From: Xylogone sp. PMI_703
Lineage: Eukaryota; Ascomycota; Leotiomycetes
DNA length: 64,000 nucleotides
Assembly (NCBI GenBank): GCA_021399445.1
Contig: JAJTUQ010000002.1
Span: forward strand, 4,340,001-4,404,000
Reading direction: 5' to 3'
In this document: in pieces, positions 45,967-58,087 of the stretch
Layout of the letters: each line of letters begins with the position of its first letter
How positions within the stretch are numbered: the stretch's first letter is position 1
Position numbers and translations under genes: made by a program
The notes under the pieces: model-generated
Seen by the model: only the letters and a program-made list of their open reading frames with translations
Database searches by the model: none
Told to the model about the DNA's origin: nothing

Positions 45967-48042
45967 CTAGCCTAAAAGTGCTAATAACTCCTCCTCGCAA
46001 TCTTTCAACTCCTCGTCTCCATAATCCGTCGTAATAGAAGAAGCACGCTGTCTCTTCCTCTTCCGATGCCGCTCTTGTTGCCCACTAGTGTGCGTAGTCT
46101 TACCGGAAGATTTTGCCATGATCTTAGATTCCTCCAATGCAGCATGCATTAGGTCCTCTTCCTTCTCCTGGAAGAATGGAAGTCTAGGCCTTGCAAGAGG
46201 TTCTTGTGGTGTGGGGGAAGTACGCATTGGTGTAGGTCTTTTCGGTGAAGTTTCCGTACGTGCCTCTGGTTGTGGATGGCATGAACCGATAATTTCCAGC
46301 TCTTCTTGAGAGGACATGATATCCTGGCTAGAAAATAGTGGTACAGGAGGAAGATGTGATGTGGAGCGTGGTCGTGGCCGTAGTTGTCCCCGAGGGGTGG
46401 TGATTTCCAGCTCTTCTTGAGAAGACATAATATCCTGTGTAAAGAAAAGCGGCATATCAGGAGGTTTTTGAGGTTCAGGTGGAGGATCTCGTAGTTCTTT
46501 CTCAATTTGCGTGTTACTAGGTAAGTCGTCAACATCTGCGAGAAGTTCCCGGATCTCTTGGCTTGGACTTGGGAAGAAGTCGTCTAGATGTTGCTCGAGG
46601 AAACATTGCGTGGCAGACGGAGGCGTTTTCAGCGGACGAAGATGAGTGGCCTCATTATCTGTCTTAGAAGCTTGTGGCTTGTTTGTCTGTATGGAAGCCC
46701 CATATATAGCTCTTTTTTGAAGAGAAAGGGTTGATGATGCATTATGTGACATTTCTCTTAAAACCCGGCGTTGACTATTTTGGGGTACAACAGAAGGGCG
46801 GCTTTTGATGTAGTGTGCTGCTTTGTCATTGTAGTATCTTCGAGCGGGTTCACGATGTCGCCGTGGCTCATAGTTATCCCTCGCATCGATATACATCTGG
46901 ATGAGAGGATTTTTGCTGAACTGGGACTCATTGCAGAAATTGTAGCTATCGTATTCAAGATCCCTCTCGATGACTTTCCGACGTCGTCTCTGCGTAGCCC
47001 CATCGCGAAGTTCAATATATCCTTGGGTACTCTCGGCACATGTGTCAGTCGGACGTCTTCGGTATGCTGCCTCTTTCTGACAGATGCCATCTTTCCCTGG
47101 TCCTTTCCCCTCTTGCAGAACTAGTATATCCAATTGTGACATGGTTGGAAACGGACCAAATTCATCGTCTGAATCATCATGTCTAGATGTGTCTTCTGAT
47201 ATCTTGATGGTATCCGTATTTACGTCAACAGGGTGGTCCGTCGTTTTGAGCTCTGGAACCACTTCAATCGGTATTTCAGCCAGTGTCTGGTCCAAACTAG
47301 AGCCTTCATCTTCTCCTATGCTTAACAATGAATCCAGTTGCTTAGGATGTTCGTCTACCCGGCCAGGGCTATTACAGACAGATATTTCGGAGTTTTGCTG
47401 TGCGTCTTCCAGCTTCTTGATATCATCATCCGGATGAGCCTGTTGCTGGTCAAGAGGTTGCTCAACGGATTGAGATGGTTCAGTAGATAATTGTTCTCGG
47501 CTGTTCTCCTCGGGCAATTCAATGACAGTCTCAGTTTCTTGCAATATTCCGTCCGCACACGGCGGGTTATCTATGACAATTGATTGCTTCTCTTCTGTAT
47601 CGGAATGATCCTCACTCAAAGATCTCTCCTCCGATACGTCCCTAGATTCCTCATGTACTTTGTCCAGATCTTCCCATGTTCTCTTATTTTGGTTGACCTT
47701 CTGAACAAATAGTGAAATCCTAGGTTGGCTCGCCCTGACTGATCTATTTGGTTCCGGTTCTCCTTTTCTTTTTCGTTCTGCCCTCTCGGCAGCTGCTTTG
47801 GCTGCTTTCTTCTCCCGTGCTAGTTTTGCCTTTGCAGCGGCCCTTTCTCTCTCATATTCCTGCTTCTGTCTTTCCAACTCTTCCTTGTCTAGCCGCCTCT
47901 GCTCCTCCCTACTAACTTTCGGTCTGCGTCGAGCCGCGAGATAGGCTTTCTTCGCCTGTTTACTTGTCATAGGCGGTTTGGTCCCGGCGGGACTGGCTAA
48001 TGTAGTCGGCACAAGGCCGAAGGTCTTCTGTCGCATTGGCAT
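45967..48042 (-). CDS. Hypothetical charged nuclear-type protein, fungal
   Basis: Single exon of 691 aa from the ATG at 48042 (MPMRQKTFGLVPTT); further upstream the frame has only a non-ATG opening. I do not know its function. Visible features: a conserved-looking N-terminus with ASPAGTKPPMTSKQAKKAYL; a Lys/Arg/Glu/Ala coiled coil (residues about 45-100, EELERQKQEYERERAAAKAK); a basic KRKGEPEP segment; then RASQPRISLFV. A long acidic disordered middle follows, and a Pro/Ser-rich part containing two copies of QDIMSSQEELEI 40 residues apart. Near the C-terminus there is a basic cluster (RHRKRKRQRASS) likely acting as a nuclear signal. I recall similar N-termini in uncharacterised Pezizomycotina proteins. 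The two SQEELEI repeats could be SQ-type kinase sites or docking motifs. Confidence 0.8.
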   Translation of the reverse strand: MPMRQKTFGLVPTTLASPAGTKPPMTSKQAKKAYLAARRRPKVSREEQRRLDKEELERQKQEYERERAAAKAKLAREKKAAKAAAERAERKRKGEPEPNRSVRASQPRISLFVQKVNQNKRTWEDLDKVHEESRDVSEERSLSEDHSDTEEKQSIVIDNPPCADGILQETETVIELPEENSREQLSTEPSQSVEQPLDQQQAHPDDDIKKLEDAQQNSEISVCNSPGRVDEHPKQLDSLLSIGEDEGSSLDQTLAEIPIEVVPELKTTDHPVDVNTDTIKISEDTSRHDDSDDEFGPFPTMSQLDILVLQEGKGPGKDGICQKEAAYRRRPTDTCAESTQGYIELRDGATQRRRRKVIERDLEYDSYNFCNESQFSKNPLIQMYIDARDNYEPRRHREPARRYYNDKAAHYIKSRPSVVPQNSQRRVLREMSHNASSTLSLQKRAIYGASIQTNKPQASKTDNEATHLRPLKTPPSATQCFLEQHLDDFFPSPSQEIRELLADVDDLPSNTQIEKELRDPPPEPQKPPDMPLFFTQDIMSSQEELEITTPRGQLRPRPRSTSHLPPVPLFSSQDIMSSQEELEIIGSCHPQPEARTETSPKRPTPMRTSPTPQEPLARPRLPFFQEKEEDLMHAALEESKIMAKSSGKTTHTSGQQERHRKRKRQRASSITTDYGDEELKDCEEELLALLG

Positions 48043-48356
48043 ATCGTTTCTCCATGTCCTAGTATCTTGGAATTTGATAATCGTGGCGTCAAATATTATA
48101 TGCAAGTAATTCTAGATTGGCGCGCGCCGCGTCATTGGTCAGGTGCTGGGGTCCCAGGCGTGTCGCGGGGTAAACACGAAATTATCTTGTGGCACCCGGT
48201 TACCGCTACAACAGGAGCACCCTCATTCGTCCTTCTTAAGAGACATTTAAGTATTGGCTTTCACTGCTTTCATTATGCACTCCCAATCAGCATTTACACA
48301 AAGGTCTGGTTTAAGTAAATTATTGGTCTCAATACTGTTATGGGTGACATCTCTCT
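48043..48356. other. Short spacer between two minus-strand genes
   Basis: 314 bases holding the promoter of the hypothetical gene and the 3' flank of the aldo/keto reductase. GC-rich at 48120-48175. No other feature. Confidence 0.4.
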
Positions 48357-49397
48357 CTACTCCTCGAGCGAGATCTTGGTAGGGTCCCAGCAGACAGGAG
48401 CGTATTCTGTGGTCTCTAAGCTCTTCATATCCTCATCACTAAGCTCAAAATCAAACAAGCCAGCATTCTCCTTAATTCTCTCCGGTGTAACGCTCTTAGG
48501 CAAAGGGACGAATCCCTTCTGTAAGCTCCATCGCAATAAGATTTGTGCTGGTGTCTTTCCATACTTCTTGGTCAAGGGTACTATAAGAGGGTCATTCATT
48601 CGGGTTGCACGCACAACAGGTGCATATGCCTCGACGATGACTCCATGTTTTTGACACCACTGAACAATATCATGACGAGGCAGCCATGGGTGGACTTCCC
48701 ATTGGCCCACGCTAACCACGCCTCCTTTACCTTTTCCTCTCTCCTCTTCGAGTTCCTTCATGTATTCTTCCATCTCTTGGAGGTGATGGAGACCATAATT
48801 ACTTACTCCCAAACTCCGAATCTTTCCTTCCTCTTGGGCATCCACTAATGCTTTCCAGGCAGCTTTCCGAGCTTCCCGGCCTCCATACGGTGCGTGGATC
48901 AACATCAGGTCAATATAATCGAGTCCAGTCGTTTTGAGTGTAGTGTTGACCTGCTCTTTCACGCTCTCGTAATTGAGGGTCCGCGGTGGGATCTTGCTAG
49001 TAAAGAAGATCTGTTCCCGAGGTATACCAGAACGTTTCACTGCTGCAGCAGATGGGGCTTCGTTGGCGTACATAACTGCAGAGTCAACCTAAATTGCAAA
49101 AGCATTGGCTGCTGCTCCAGGTGTAATGGCGAGAGAAGGGGTGACATACATGTCTATAACCTTCCTGGAAAGCCTTTAAAACAACTTCTTCGCAAATATT
49201 CGACGGTCTAAGAAGATAATCAGCATTAGTCTCGGTATATCGGTAAATGTTCTTTGTACACTCGATAGACCTATTTACAATAAGTATCATTGCACTCCAT
49301 AGTCAATTGATGATGGGAAACATACACCATATCCTAGCACAGGAATCTCATATCCTGAGTTCATCCGCAGTGTTGAATTGATACTAAGCTTAGCCAT
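48357..49397 (-). CDS. Aldo/keto reductase
   Basis: Four exons (49397-49326, 49270-49260, 49207-49150, 49088-48357) give 290 aa. Exon 2 is only 11 bases. The joined N-terminus reads IPVLGYGVYRVPSNICEEVV and then GYRHVDSAVMYANE, which has the catalytic Asp and Tyr. Lys is in FFTSKIPPRT and His in LMLIHAPYGG, completing the Asp-Tyr-Lys-His tetrad. Later blocks are SLGVSNYGLHHLQEM, EVHPWLPR and LPKSVTPERIKEN, which binds the NADPH phosphate. The enzyme reduces aldehydes or ketones with NADPH in the cytosol; substrate not determined. The microexon is inferred from frame and family pattern (GVYxxP), with GTACAA as the less usual donor. The three 5' introns are packed within 240 bases. Confidence 0.9.
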
Positions 49398-50564
49398 TTT
49401 GTGTAAAATCCCACTCATTGACTGAAAGACGTTGTTCAAAAGTAGACCTCGCAGCACACTCAATGGTGCCGCGAATTGATCCTCTATATATTTATAAGAT
49501 AAGAGATGGAGAAAAGATGCCGGAGATTATAATGACGTCAAACTAGCTGGTATCGGATTCATAGAACCGGAGATAAGCTCATTGCCTCAATTCGGGATAC
49601 AAAGATCCAATACTTGAAAGCAAGACAAGGAAATGCAATGCGTATACTCCAATAACAAAACGGTACGAGTAGAGGACGGCAGGTCACTTTGGGATAGCCT
49701 GTAATATACCTTCTCAAAAAGGACCGTAGGTGATGGCGGGGTAATTGACTACCCAATGCTAGCGGGATAACTCGTGATGATTTCCGCTGGAGAAATCCCA
49801 TTATTGCTTCTTTAGACGTCGTTGACCCCTCAGTCGTTACAAAGCTTATATGCACAGGTAGCCAATCACCACAACTACATATACTTGCCGGCACTTTCAA
49901 GTAAGTGTCCCGCCACCATCAGTACTATCCTTATCAGCATCGTTATCAGCAACCTTGCTAGAATTTCAGAGCCTTGCACTGCTGTGCAGACTTATAATAG
50001 GACACTACTATTACAACTATAGTATCAACAAGTTATAAGGAAGACTTTTTACTCAAATTTACTTGGGTCACTTCTCGTAAAGGGGAATGCTGACCCATTC
50101 TTCGAATTACTCAACTGCCGTATAATTCAACGTTGATTACCGAACGAAGAGGAGTCTCAGGGGTAAACATGAGCAGAGCCATATCCTTATTGTTCTGCTT
50201 GGTCACTTGTGTGTACACGTGTAAACCTTTCACATCACCCAATATAGTAACACCGAGGGTCTCGCTGTTACTCAGTCTGTAGAAGATATCCGGAGTTTCC
50301 ATGGGGGCTGAAGGCGATGACGTGGGCTTCAAATAATGTAGAAGTATTATTTACTATATCATTCTTGAATCTCAGGAGTGTCTAGTCTGGAATATTCAGT
50401 CAATTTTGATTATATACTGTTACAAGCAGATCTTTGATAATCTGTGTAAGGACCTAGATGTCCTATGGAGGGCGCTAGCGAGACCTGATAAGAAAAGGTC
50501 GAGAGCTACAAAGCTGTTAGCTTCTATCGCATCAGAATCGTCAGCGTCCACAGTGAAATTAATA
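49398..50564. other. Divergent region between the aldo/keto reductase and the FAD enzyme
   Basis: About 1.2 kb. It contains one protein-like minus-strand frame (50111-50302 from an ATG, 63 aa, METPDIFYRLSNSETLGVT...) with balanced codon use but no homology I recognise; I leave it uncalled and list it as a finding. The rest shows nothing. Confidence 0.4.
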
Positions 50565-52007
50565 ATGGCACTTCATTTGGTGAGATCAAAGCCATGGACG
50601 ATTCTGATTACCAGAAGATCAGGGATTCTAATTAAAAAATCTCTTTTCAATCCGCAGCCAGCGAGGCACCATTCCCAAGTCAACGGCGGTCAAACCAAGC
50701 GAGAATATGAAGCTGTCGTAGTAGGAGCAGGACCAGCAGGCATTGCCGCAGTGGGAAACTTATTAGAGCAACAAAAGCATCCGATACTATGGGTTGACGA
50801 TCGCTTTCACGGAGGTAGATTAGATAAATATTATCGCAGAGTCCCTAGGTATATAAAAAATTTCTCCTATTTTTCTCTCACGTTGACGCACGTGACTAAC
50901 ATGTAGTCCGAATCATCTAGTAACACCAAAGTCAAGCTCTTCGTTGAATATGCCGAAGGAGTCAAAGTATTCCGTGACATTGCACAAGAGACGCCTGCTC
51001 CGAATGCTCTCACACGTATAAAGGAGTTAGATCAGGAGGATACCTGCTCCATTTCACATGCAGCAGATCTATGTATCACTCTGACCGAAGGACTCGATGA
51101 GTCTAAGGGAGTATACAAACAGTTAGGTCATCTTTCTGGTGCATCCTGGTCTGAAGTATGTTATAATCCAGCTTATATCAATTCTGAGTGAGAAAACACA
51201 AAAATTGATATTTACTGACATACCTAACAGGCAAAGAAATGGAGCGTTAATATCAATACTCCAAACGAGAAACCCCAGGACCCAACATCAATCTCATCAG
51301 ATCTCGTAGTGCTCTGTCACGGCTCTGCACCCAGCTCTGGTCCCCTCCCAGTCTCCGGTTTTAAGGAAATCAGCCTGGACCCCGCTCTTGACCCTCCAGA
51401 ACTAGCCAAGATCCTACCATCAGACACTCCCACAACAGTAGGAGTCATAGGCGCCTCTCACAGCGCCATTTTAGTTCTCCACAATCTCTACAACATCGCA
51501 AGCTCAACCCACCCTCAACTACGTATCAAATGGTTCACACGCCACGAGCTGCGTTATGCCGAATTCCGAGACGGCTGGATCTACCGAGACAACACCGGTC
51601 TCAAAGGAGAAGTAGCAGCATGGGCCAAAACTAACCTTGAGGAAGATGCATTACCGTCGTCAGACGTGAGGAACTATCTTGAGAAAGTGGCCACGACGAG
51701 AGAGAAGGAGCAGGAAACCTATAGACAGCATTTACCATCATGTTCGCACGTGATTCAGGCCATTGGATATACTCCAAATCCACTCCCAGCATTGGAACGC
51801 GACGGAAAGCCGCTTGATGGTATCCGATATGATCACACGTCGGGCGGGTTCGATGACAGCGAAGGAAACAAAGTCAGAGGCTTGTACGCTGCTGGCATTG
51901 CATGGCCTGAGAGGGTGATTGATCCCGAAGGGAACGTTGAATATGCTGTTGGGCTTTACAAGTTTATGAAGTATCTGCAGCGTGTTACACCGAATTGGAC
52001 CGCATGA
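50565..52007 (+). CDS. FAD/NAD(P)-dependent oxidoreductase, possibly mitochondrial
   Basis: Three exons (50565-50848, 50921-51155, 51231-52007) give 431 aa. The start [18 protein letters not shown] opens a basic segment lacking acidic residues, like a mitochondrial presequence; the frame stays open upstream to 50406, so a longer start is possible. The FAD dinucleotide fold is [19 protein letters not shown], followed by [21 protein letters not shown] second Rossmann motif, [16 protein letters not shown], should bind NAD(P). A late QAIGYTPNP segment and [11 protein letters not shown] are typical of pyridine-nucleotide-disulphide-type or flavin monooxygenase-like enzymes. There is no redox CxxC pair beside the FAD site. 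Substrate unknown. The exon 1/2 join uses the second AG after 50900 ([13 protein letters not shown]). Confidence 0.85.
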
Positions 52008-52623
52008 AAAGTTTTCTGGTTTTATTTTATTCATCTTTCCCTTTAGTTTGTGCTGTTCTGCTAGAAGATAGGTTACCGATAGACTGAGAGGACATATTAG
52101 ACGTGGTAAAAGTATTTAGAGAGTAAACATATATACCTTGTAAGATGGGAAATTAAAGGACAATGTTAATACTGTATTTGGTTTGTCGAGTCATATTTCT
52201 TCAGTTTTAAGGTTAGTCCTACTAAGAATAGCACCTTTGTTGTGTTGCAAACAGCTAAGCGCCATAATGCTAATTGAAACGCCAAGACCAGCCATTGTTC
52301 TAGATTTGTATCAAAACCCCCTGAAAGCGCTGACCAAACCTCAAGCAACTTCTTTCGGAATTAAGTGATGTGCAAATGCATTATACACAGTGAAGCAATG
52401 CAAGAAAATATAGCGTTTGAAGTAATTGTGTGAACCACCTCACCAGCAAAGCCCACCAGGTAGTCTCGCGCCAAACATCCTGCCCACCAACGCCTTTCCA
52501 TACAGCCCCTCATTCCCAAAAACACATGATATCAATAGAATCCTAGCCAAAAACAATAAAATATTATACCAAAAGCTTACGAAGGTATGTCTTCACTAGA
52601 AAGAAGGTAAACTTCAAGGAAAC
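52008..52623. other. Convergent 3' region of the FAD enzyme and the Myb-like gene
   Basis: 616 bases, AT-rich, between converging stop codons. Short frames on both strands show no conserved pattern. Confidence 0.45.
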
Positions 52624-53652
52624 TCATGCCATAACCATATCTCTGCAATCCCTGTTCTCTTCGATTCTTCGAACCATCTCTCTCTCATCTGGACTGCGAG
52701 GACTGGCATCAATACCCAAAAGCGCTGATATGCTCGTGGCGCTGTTCTTGTTTTCTTGAGGCTTTGCAGAGTACTGTTGATATGAAATCCCGTTTCCAAT
52801 ATGAGTGTCGGGAGAGATACAGGGAGTTGGTGGAGCATTGGCCACAATCCCGCGTTTCCAAGTCTCTTCTAATACTAACGGAGAGATCCCTCCACCATAT
52901 TCGGCTGCGATGGCAGTCCAGAATGAGGATCTATGAGCTTCGTAAATACGGCGAAGGCGCTCTTTATCAATATTAGGGATCGCAGCAGGGGTAGCAGCGA
53001 TATCACAGTCAAGTCTCAAAGCCGGAGTCACTGCAGATTCGGAGAGTGACCGACGCGGAGGAGCCGGCTTGGGAAGGATAGCGACAGGTTGGTTGAGGGT
53101 TCTGGGTGGGCTGCTTGAGGTAGATCGACCCATCAGCGTTGAAGCAGCTGGAAGCTGAACACTTGATTGAGATTGGGGAGAGTAGTGAAATGATGGGGGG
53201 CTGTCTTGTTGAAGGTCGGTATTCTCATGGATTGGCGATGGCATAGAGACTGGTAAAATGGGAGATTGAGTTGATGAATCCCCATTAGAAGAAGCACCGA
53301 CAGAGTTGGTTCGCTTGCGTCGATTGCTGCCATGAGAGAGCTGATGGTAATGAAGACGGCAGGCCAGCTCGGTCTTTTTTAGATGTGCGGCAATGTGCTT
53401 ATATGGCATCTTTTGCAAGCGGGTCTGGAGTAGATAGACTTCCTATATTTATTGATCAGTCATAACGTACTACTTATCCCATTATATCGACATTCCTACC
53501 TCATCTTCACTCCATGCTCTGCCTCCACCTGTTGACGCAGCTTTCCTGTTCTTCTGAACTCCAAATTCATGCCTATCCATTGTATCGATAGAAGAGTAAG
53601 TGGAAGGTCCATTAAGAGAAGCAGTGTTCATCTGGTTCATTGTAGTGGTCAT
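52624..53652 (-). CDS. Myb/SANT-like DNA-binding protein A
   Basis: Two exons (53652-53500, 53442-52624) give 323 aa. The single Myb-like repeat spans the intron: GGGRAWSEDE joined to EVYLLQTRLQKMPYKHIA, then AHLKKTELACRLHYHQLSHG. It has one clear Trp and the helix-turn-helix pattern. A basic RRKR follows, which could be a nuclear signal. The middle is Ser/Pro-rich and disordered. A helical block near 200-250 (NIDKERLRRIYEAHRSSFWT, then AIAAEYGGGISPLVLEETWK) looks like a second SANT-like fold with a Trp pair. A short conserved-looking ISALLGIDASPRSPDEREMV lies near the end. The start is the ATG at 53652; the frame opens upstream only at TTG. Targets unknown. It diverges from another Myb/SANT gene across 6.7 kb. 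Confidence 0.85.
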
Positions 53653-56600
53653 TGTGTCGTGATCGTAAATGGATTTTGATATGTAGTGTTCCGAAAATAT
53701 ATGGTAAAATTTTATTTGAGCCAGCAAATTAAAAGAATCGAAACGGAAATGGAACAGCCCGTACCAGTAGTTAACTGTGAGGCCGGATGATGAACAAAAT
53801 GATGAGAAGAGAAGAAGAAGTTGAAAACAAGAGTATTAACTACAATAAAGAATGTAAGCAGCCAAACCAGTTGGTCAATGAAAGAAAGTAAGGATAAGCT
53901 GCGGAAGAAGGTAGTTTACTCGTGAGCATGCATAACAGAGAATGAAAGGCGAGGAAGGAGCAGTTGTGCCTTGTTGATATATGAAGCATTGCTTTACTGG
54001 GGGCACTTTGGAAACGCCCGGACTCTTGCTGGGGAAGGCCTTGCTTTCGATCGAACCAGCCAATGCTCTGGCGAATGCTACTGACAATTGCGATGGTCTG
54101 GACGATTGTAATCGGTTTCCGATGAGCATGGGGTGCGTTGCATATTCCCGTCTAAAACACCCTTTTTATCGTGTTTCTGCATCACTTGTCTGTTTCTGGG
54201 GAACGGGTTCTGCGTTTGGCGTTTGAGGTGGGGTCTCAAGTTACAACTTCCATAACAGACTAAACAAGCCATGACCGCAAACGATGGCCCAAAGGGTTCC
54301 TTGAGCAGATTTGAAGCTGCAGTTTGTTCAAGATTATGGCATCAATTCAATGCACAACATGGGTTTTTTTCCTGTACTACCAATTGACCTTGGCGATGCA
54401 GGACCAGTAATCTCTAAAACGAATTGCTCAAGTCACGGGTAGGAGATGAGTCGAGGTCGGCATTGATGGTCACGATTCGAAAATGGAGATTATCCCAAGC
54501 AAGGGGTTGTGGACTGTACGCAATCCGAAACTCGCTTGCCCTCGACATCCCCATGTCGGAAACATGAGCTCAGACGATATCCCAAATCAACTCCACAACG
54601 CTTGGTGGACCAACCAAAACCTTTGTTGAGGTACCATCATAACGGATACTCCTGGAGCATAATTCCCATCCATGATCGGATGCACCCAGGCACGGGCTGC
54701 CAGTGCAGACGAGTGCCTAATCTGACATGACGACTTGCGGCTCGTTTGTTTTATCAGAACTACGCCCGTAGGTATCTTCATATCATTCCTGACTGTCAAT
54801 CAGAAACAACTGATCAAATATAGATTTCCCAAATAGCAGTACAAGTAAGACGAGAGACCAGAGATCGAGCTCGGTCGACTTTTACTGATAAGCACTGCAC
54901 ATGCTCTTATTGAAAACTGTTTAGACTTAATGGACTCAGTATTGAGAACCAGACCGCACCAATGCCGTGATCTAGTTTTCCTCCTAGCCGCCTTCGATTT
55001 TACGTAAGTCTAAGATAAATGGGTGTAAACAACACCAAATAGCGAGTCTCCAGCGCTATCTCTAACTGGTCTACTCTCGTATATTGGAAAAGCAGTGTCT
55101 ATGGATACCCCATGAGCAATCTGAAGAAGCCCTGTGATTCGATAGCCTTACGACGACATCGTTGATACACACATGATCTGCAGATATCCAAGATGATCAA
55201 TCTGAGGGTTTCCTGCGGCTGATTGAAAGGCTTAAACTCAGACATTGGCCGTTGGACTCTGCGTGTCTGCAACCGGGATCGTCTCATGGTGATAGGGACC
55301 TATCATACCTTTTCGGTATCCAGGGGATAACAACCCACGCATGAAGATCGCTATGATCGTTGTTAGAAATCCGTCCAATCATGCTGAAACTTTATTACAG
55401 TAATCACAACAATAATATCGCCATGACGAGGGTTCCGCATTACTTTCACTCCAACCTCAAATTCATGTGCAAACATTGTATTCCAATCTGGTAAGACTGT
55501 GCCTTACATAGACTTGAGGACAAATGTTCCCTCTGGGGAATATTATTAATGCAAAATCCTCCATTGCATATTGGCACGGGTAGAAACGCCTGGGCGAGAA
55601 GGTTGTTTTAACATATCAAGCGCTAACGACCCCTGACTTCATTTTAAAGGGTCCGGATACCTAATGATCCGTTGACGGGCATGAAGGCGGTCATTGCGTT
55701 CGCAAACCTTGAGATGGCTGCGGCCAAACCAATCATTCTTGTGTCTGAAAGATCGGGTGCTCAGCAATCCGTTTGTTACTTCTCTGTAACAAGTTACTAG
55801 GCAATTCCCTTTGGGAAGGTGATGGAAGTACCTCCGCGCAGAAAACCCATCAACCCAGCTTAGGCGGTCTGCATCAGCCAGGTACCCGCTTCAGTTGCCA
55901 CTAGGCTGCATGCATTTTCTGTATTTTGGTGACAGTGCCTCGAGTGTGCCCTAGCGGAACTGATCTTCAGCGACTAGCAATTTACAAGGACTGCTAGAAT
56001 CTGCAGGCGTGTCACCGTGTACCAAGAATGCGCAGAATGGGCTGTGGAAGGCGGATGAAGGGCCTGATAACTATACTTGCGCGCAAGACCCGCTGTGGCG
56101 CAAGGGACTTCTGCAGAGAACGGCGGCGCCCAGGTCTCAAACTAGATTCAAATATAGGAATACTAACTGTCGGATCCAACAGCATGGGCGACTGGAATCC
56201 CAAACGCAGAACATAACCAAACAGAACATAGCGGTGAGGCTTCATCACATTTTCTTTTTGTGGAAATCATTTCTTGGTATAAGTTCTGGCCTCAAAGAGT
56301 ATGCTCCGATGAAACCGCTTATGGTGTTTAGTTCCGAGTTCAGTCCCGAGAACACTTTCACCGGTATATGCGCGTGTGCAGCCGCTGTACCGTAACCGTT
56401 CAAGAACGGAAGTACAAGCAACATCCGGGAGCCACGGTATACCAAGAAGGTACAAGCCCTCATGTCAGCTTCTTCACGAGATAGTTGTCAGATGCCCCCA
56501 ATTGCCTTTATCCATAGTGCTGTGCGCATTGATGCAGATTCAATTAAGAGCACTTGAAGATAAATTGGCTACTGAGTTCGTCGGATGAGAGTGCGGGGTA

Positions 56601-57728
56601 CGGAAGACAGTCGTGAGTTTCTTGTAGCGGGGTACTAATGACCCGGCGTCTTGAACTTGAGGACATTCCCCTCTGACCTCAATTGCTTTCAGCCTTGACT
56701 TGAGGCAGAGTGTGAAGTGGCTTCGAGAGGCGCAAGCCACTGACGATGCCAATAAGACGCAGGAGGTCACATTCAAAGGAGGAGCTGCGAGATTTTGCAC
56801 CGCGATGTCCATCATTTTCACAAGCATTATTCGCACGAGATTGATCGACAGGGTGGACTTCTACTGGCTGCAGCCGACAAGCAAATGATAATCCGTGAGA
56901 TACAGTACCGAGTACCCAACATTTACCACCACCGTGACGCTGTGTGATTCGATGGTTCGCGCATACGTGCCCTGAAAATCGCATGGGGGACATTATTTTT
57001 TTCTTCTGCATGTCAGCAGTGAGCACACGCAGTCATCCTCGACTATGTAGGAAATGGCTTTGTCTAAATTTCCTCGACCTGGAGCGGATAGGTAACAAAT
57101 GATGGTGATCAATGACCAGTACATGGCCATGTAGTACAAGTGCGTCAATGCAACCGCGCGATACGAGCAGTGCCATGGCGGATCTCTTGTCGGACTGCTG
57201 GAGCTCGGGTGTGCCGATACGACGGCGTTGGTGCGTTCTTGACAGATAAGGTTTGGTTCATGGTGGGAATAATACGTCCTGCAATGATCCTTCAGCAAGT
57301 AATAACAATGGCGATGGAGCCCAGAAGAAAAAGGCACTTACCGGCGCCATGTCATCTCCACCTGGGTGGTGCTTGGAGAGGGAGATGTCGAGGGAGAGAA
57401 TGTGCAGATGCCATAACAGCAGCAAGGGCGATAACTTTGGCCGTCGCAGGTCACTACCGCCTTTCCCCACATCGTTCTACGGTACTTTGGACCGCCCAGG
57501 CCCAAACCGACCGGCCCAGCCACCAGAAGCTCCCCCCAGCAGAAAAGAGACTTTGCAACAAGAAAACATGGGAGGCTGATGGCTTTCGTACAGTACCAGT
57601 TACTAGTACACAGACAGCCACGACAGTGCAGGAGCTGCTAGCCACAGAGCTATGCCACCCTCGTATCACGACACAGTGTTACCAAATCGATCGATCCATT
57701 ATGACGATGGAGTGCCGGCTGCTGATGG

Positions 57729-57763
57729 GATATCAGATATTGGCTATGGAATATCAGATATTG
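57729..57763 (+). repeat. Two direct copies of a 14-base unit
   Basis: ATATCAGATATTGG occurs at 57729-57742 and 57750-57763, start to start 21 bases (two helical turns). The spacing would allow proteins on the same DNA face. No function known. Confidence 0.6.
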
Positions 57764-58028
57764 GTCCGGGATAATTGAGACGCACCCAGCTGGGGCGGCG
57801 GCGTGTAAGAAAAGGAATGAAGCATAAATGCCAGTGGCTGGTGCACCCGGGTTCTAGGCACTCACGCACCTCAGCGCCTGGCACGGGCGTGATTAATCAG
57901 AAGCAGCAAAGCACCCTGGGGGAGCAGAGCAGAGCAAAGAGGTTTCTCGCCTACCCCGCGTTTCTTAAATGGATTGCTCGTGCAGCGCAGCAGTGGAGTA
58001 GCCCAGGTGTGAGCTTCTTGCTGGTGCT

Positions 58029-58087
58029 TGCTCCTGCTCCTGCTCCTACTCCTGCTGCTGCTGCTGCTGCTACTACTGCTACTGCTC
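58029..58087 (+). repeat. CTC/CTG-rich microsatellite
   Basis: Imperfect CTCCTG units pass into CTG and CTA/CTACTG trinucleotides. Probably slippage-prone. It lies 2.2 kb upstream of the Myb/SANT B start. Confidence 0.8.

Noticed and set aside
53653..53727. N-terminal extension of the Myb-like protein A
   Set aside because: It opens with TTG, not ATG; the first ATG in frame is at 53652.
57140..57778. 212-codon plus-strand frame
   Set aside because: GC-driven open frame with several overlapping frames on both strands, no ATG context or family motif.
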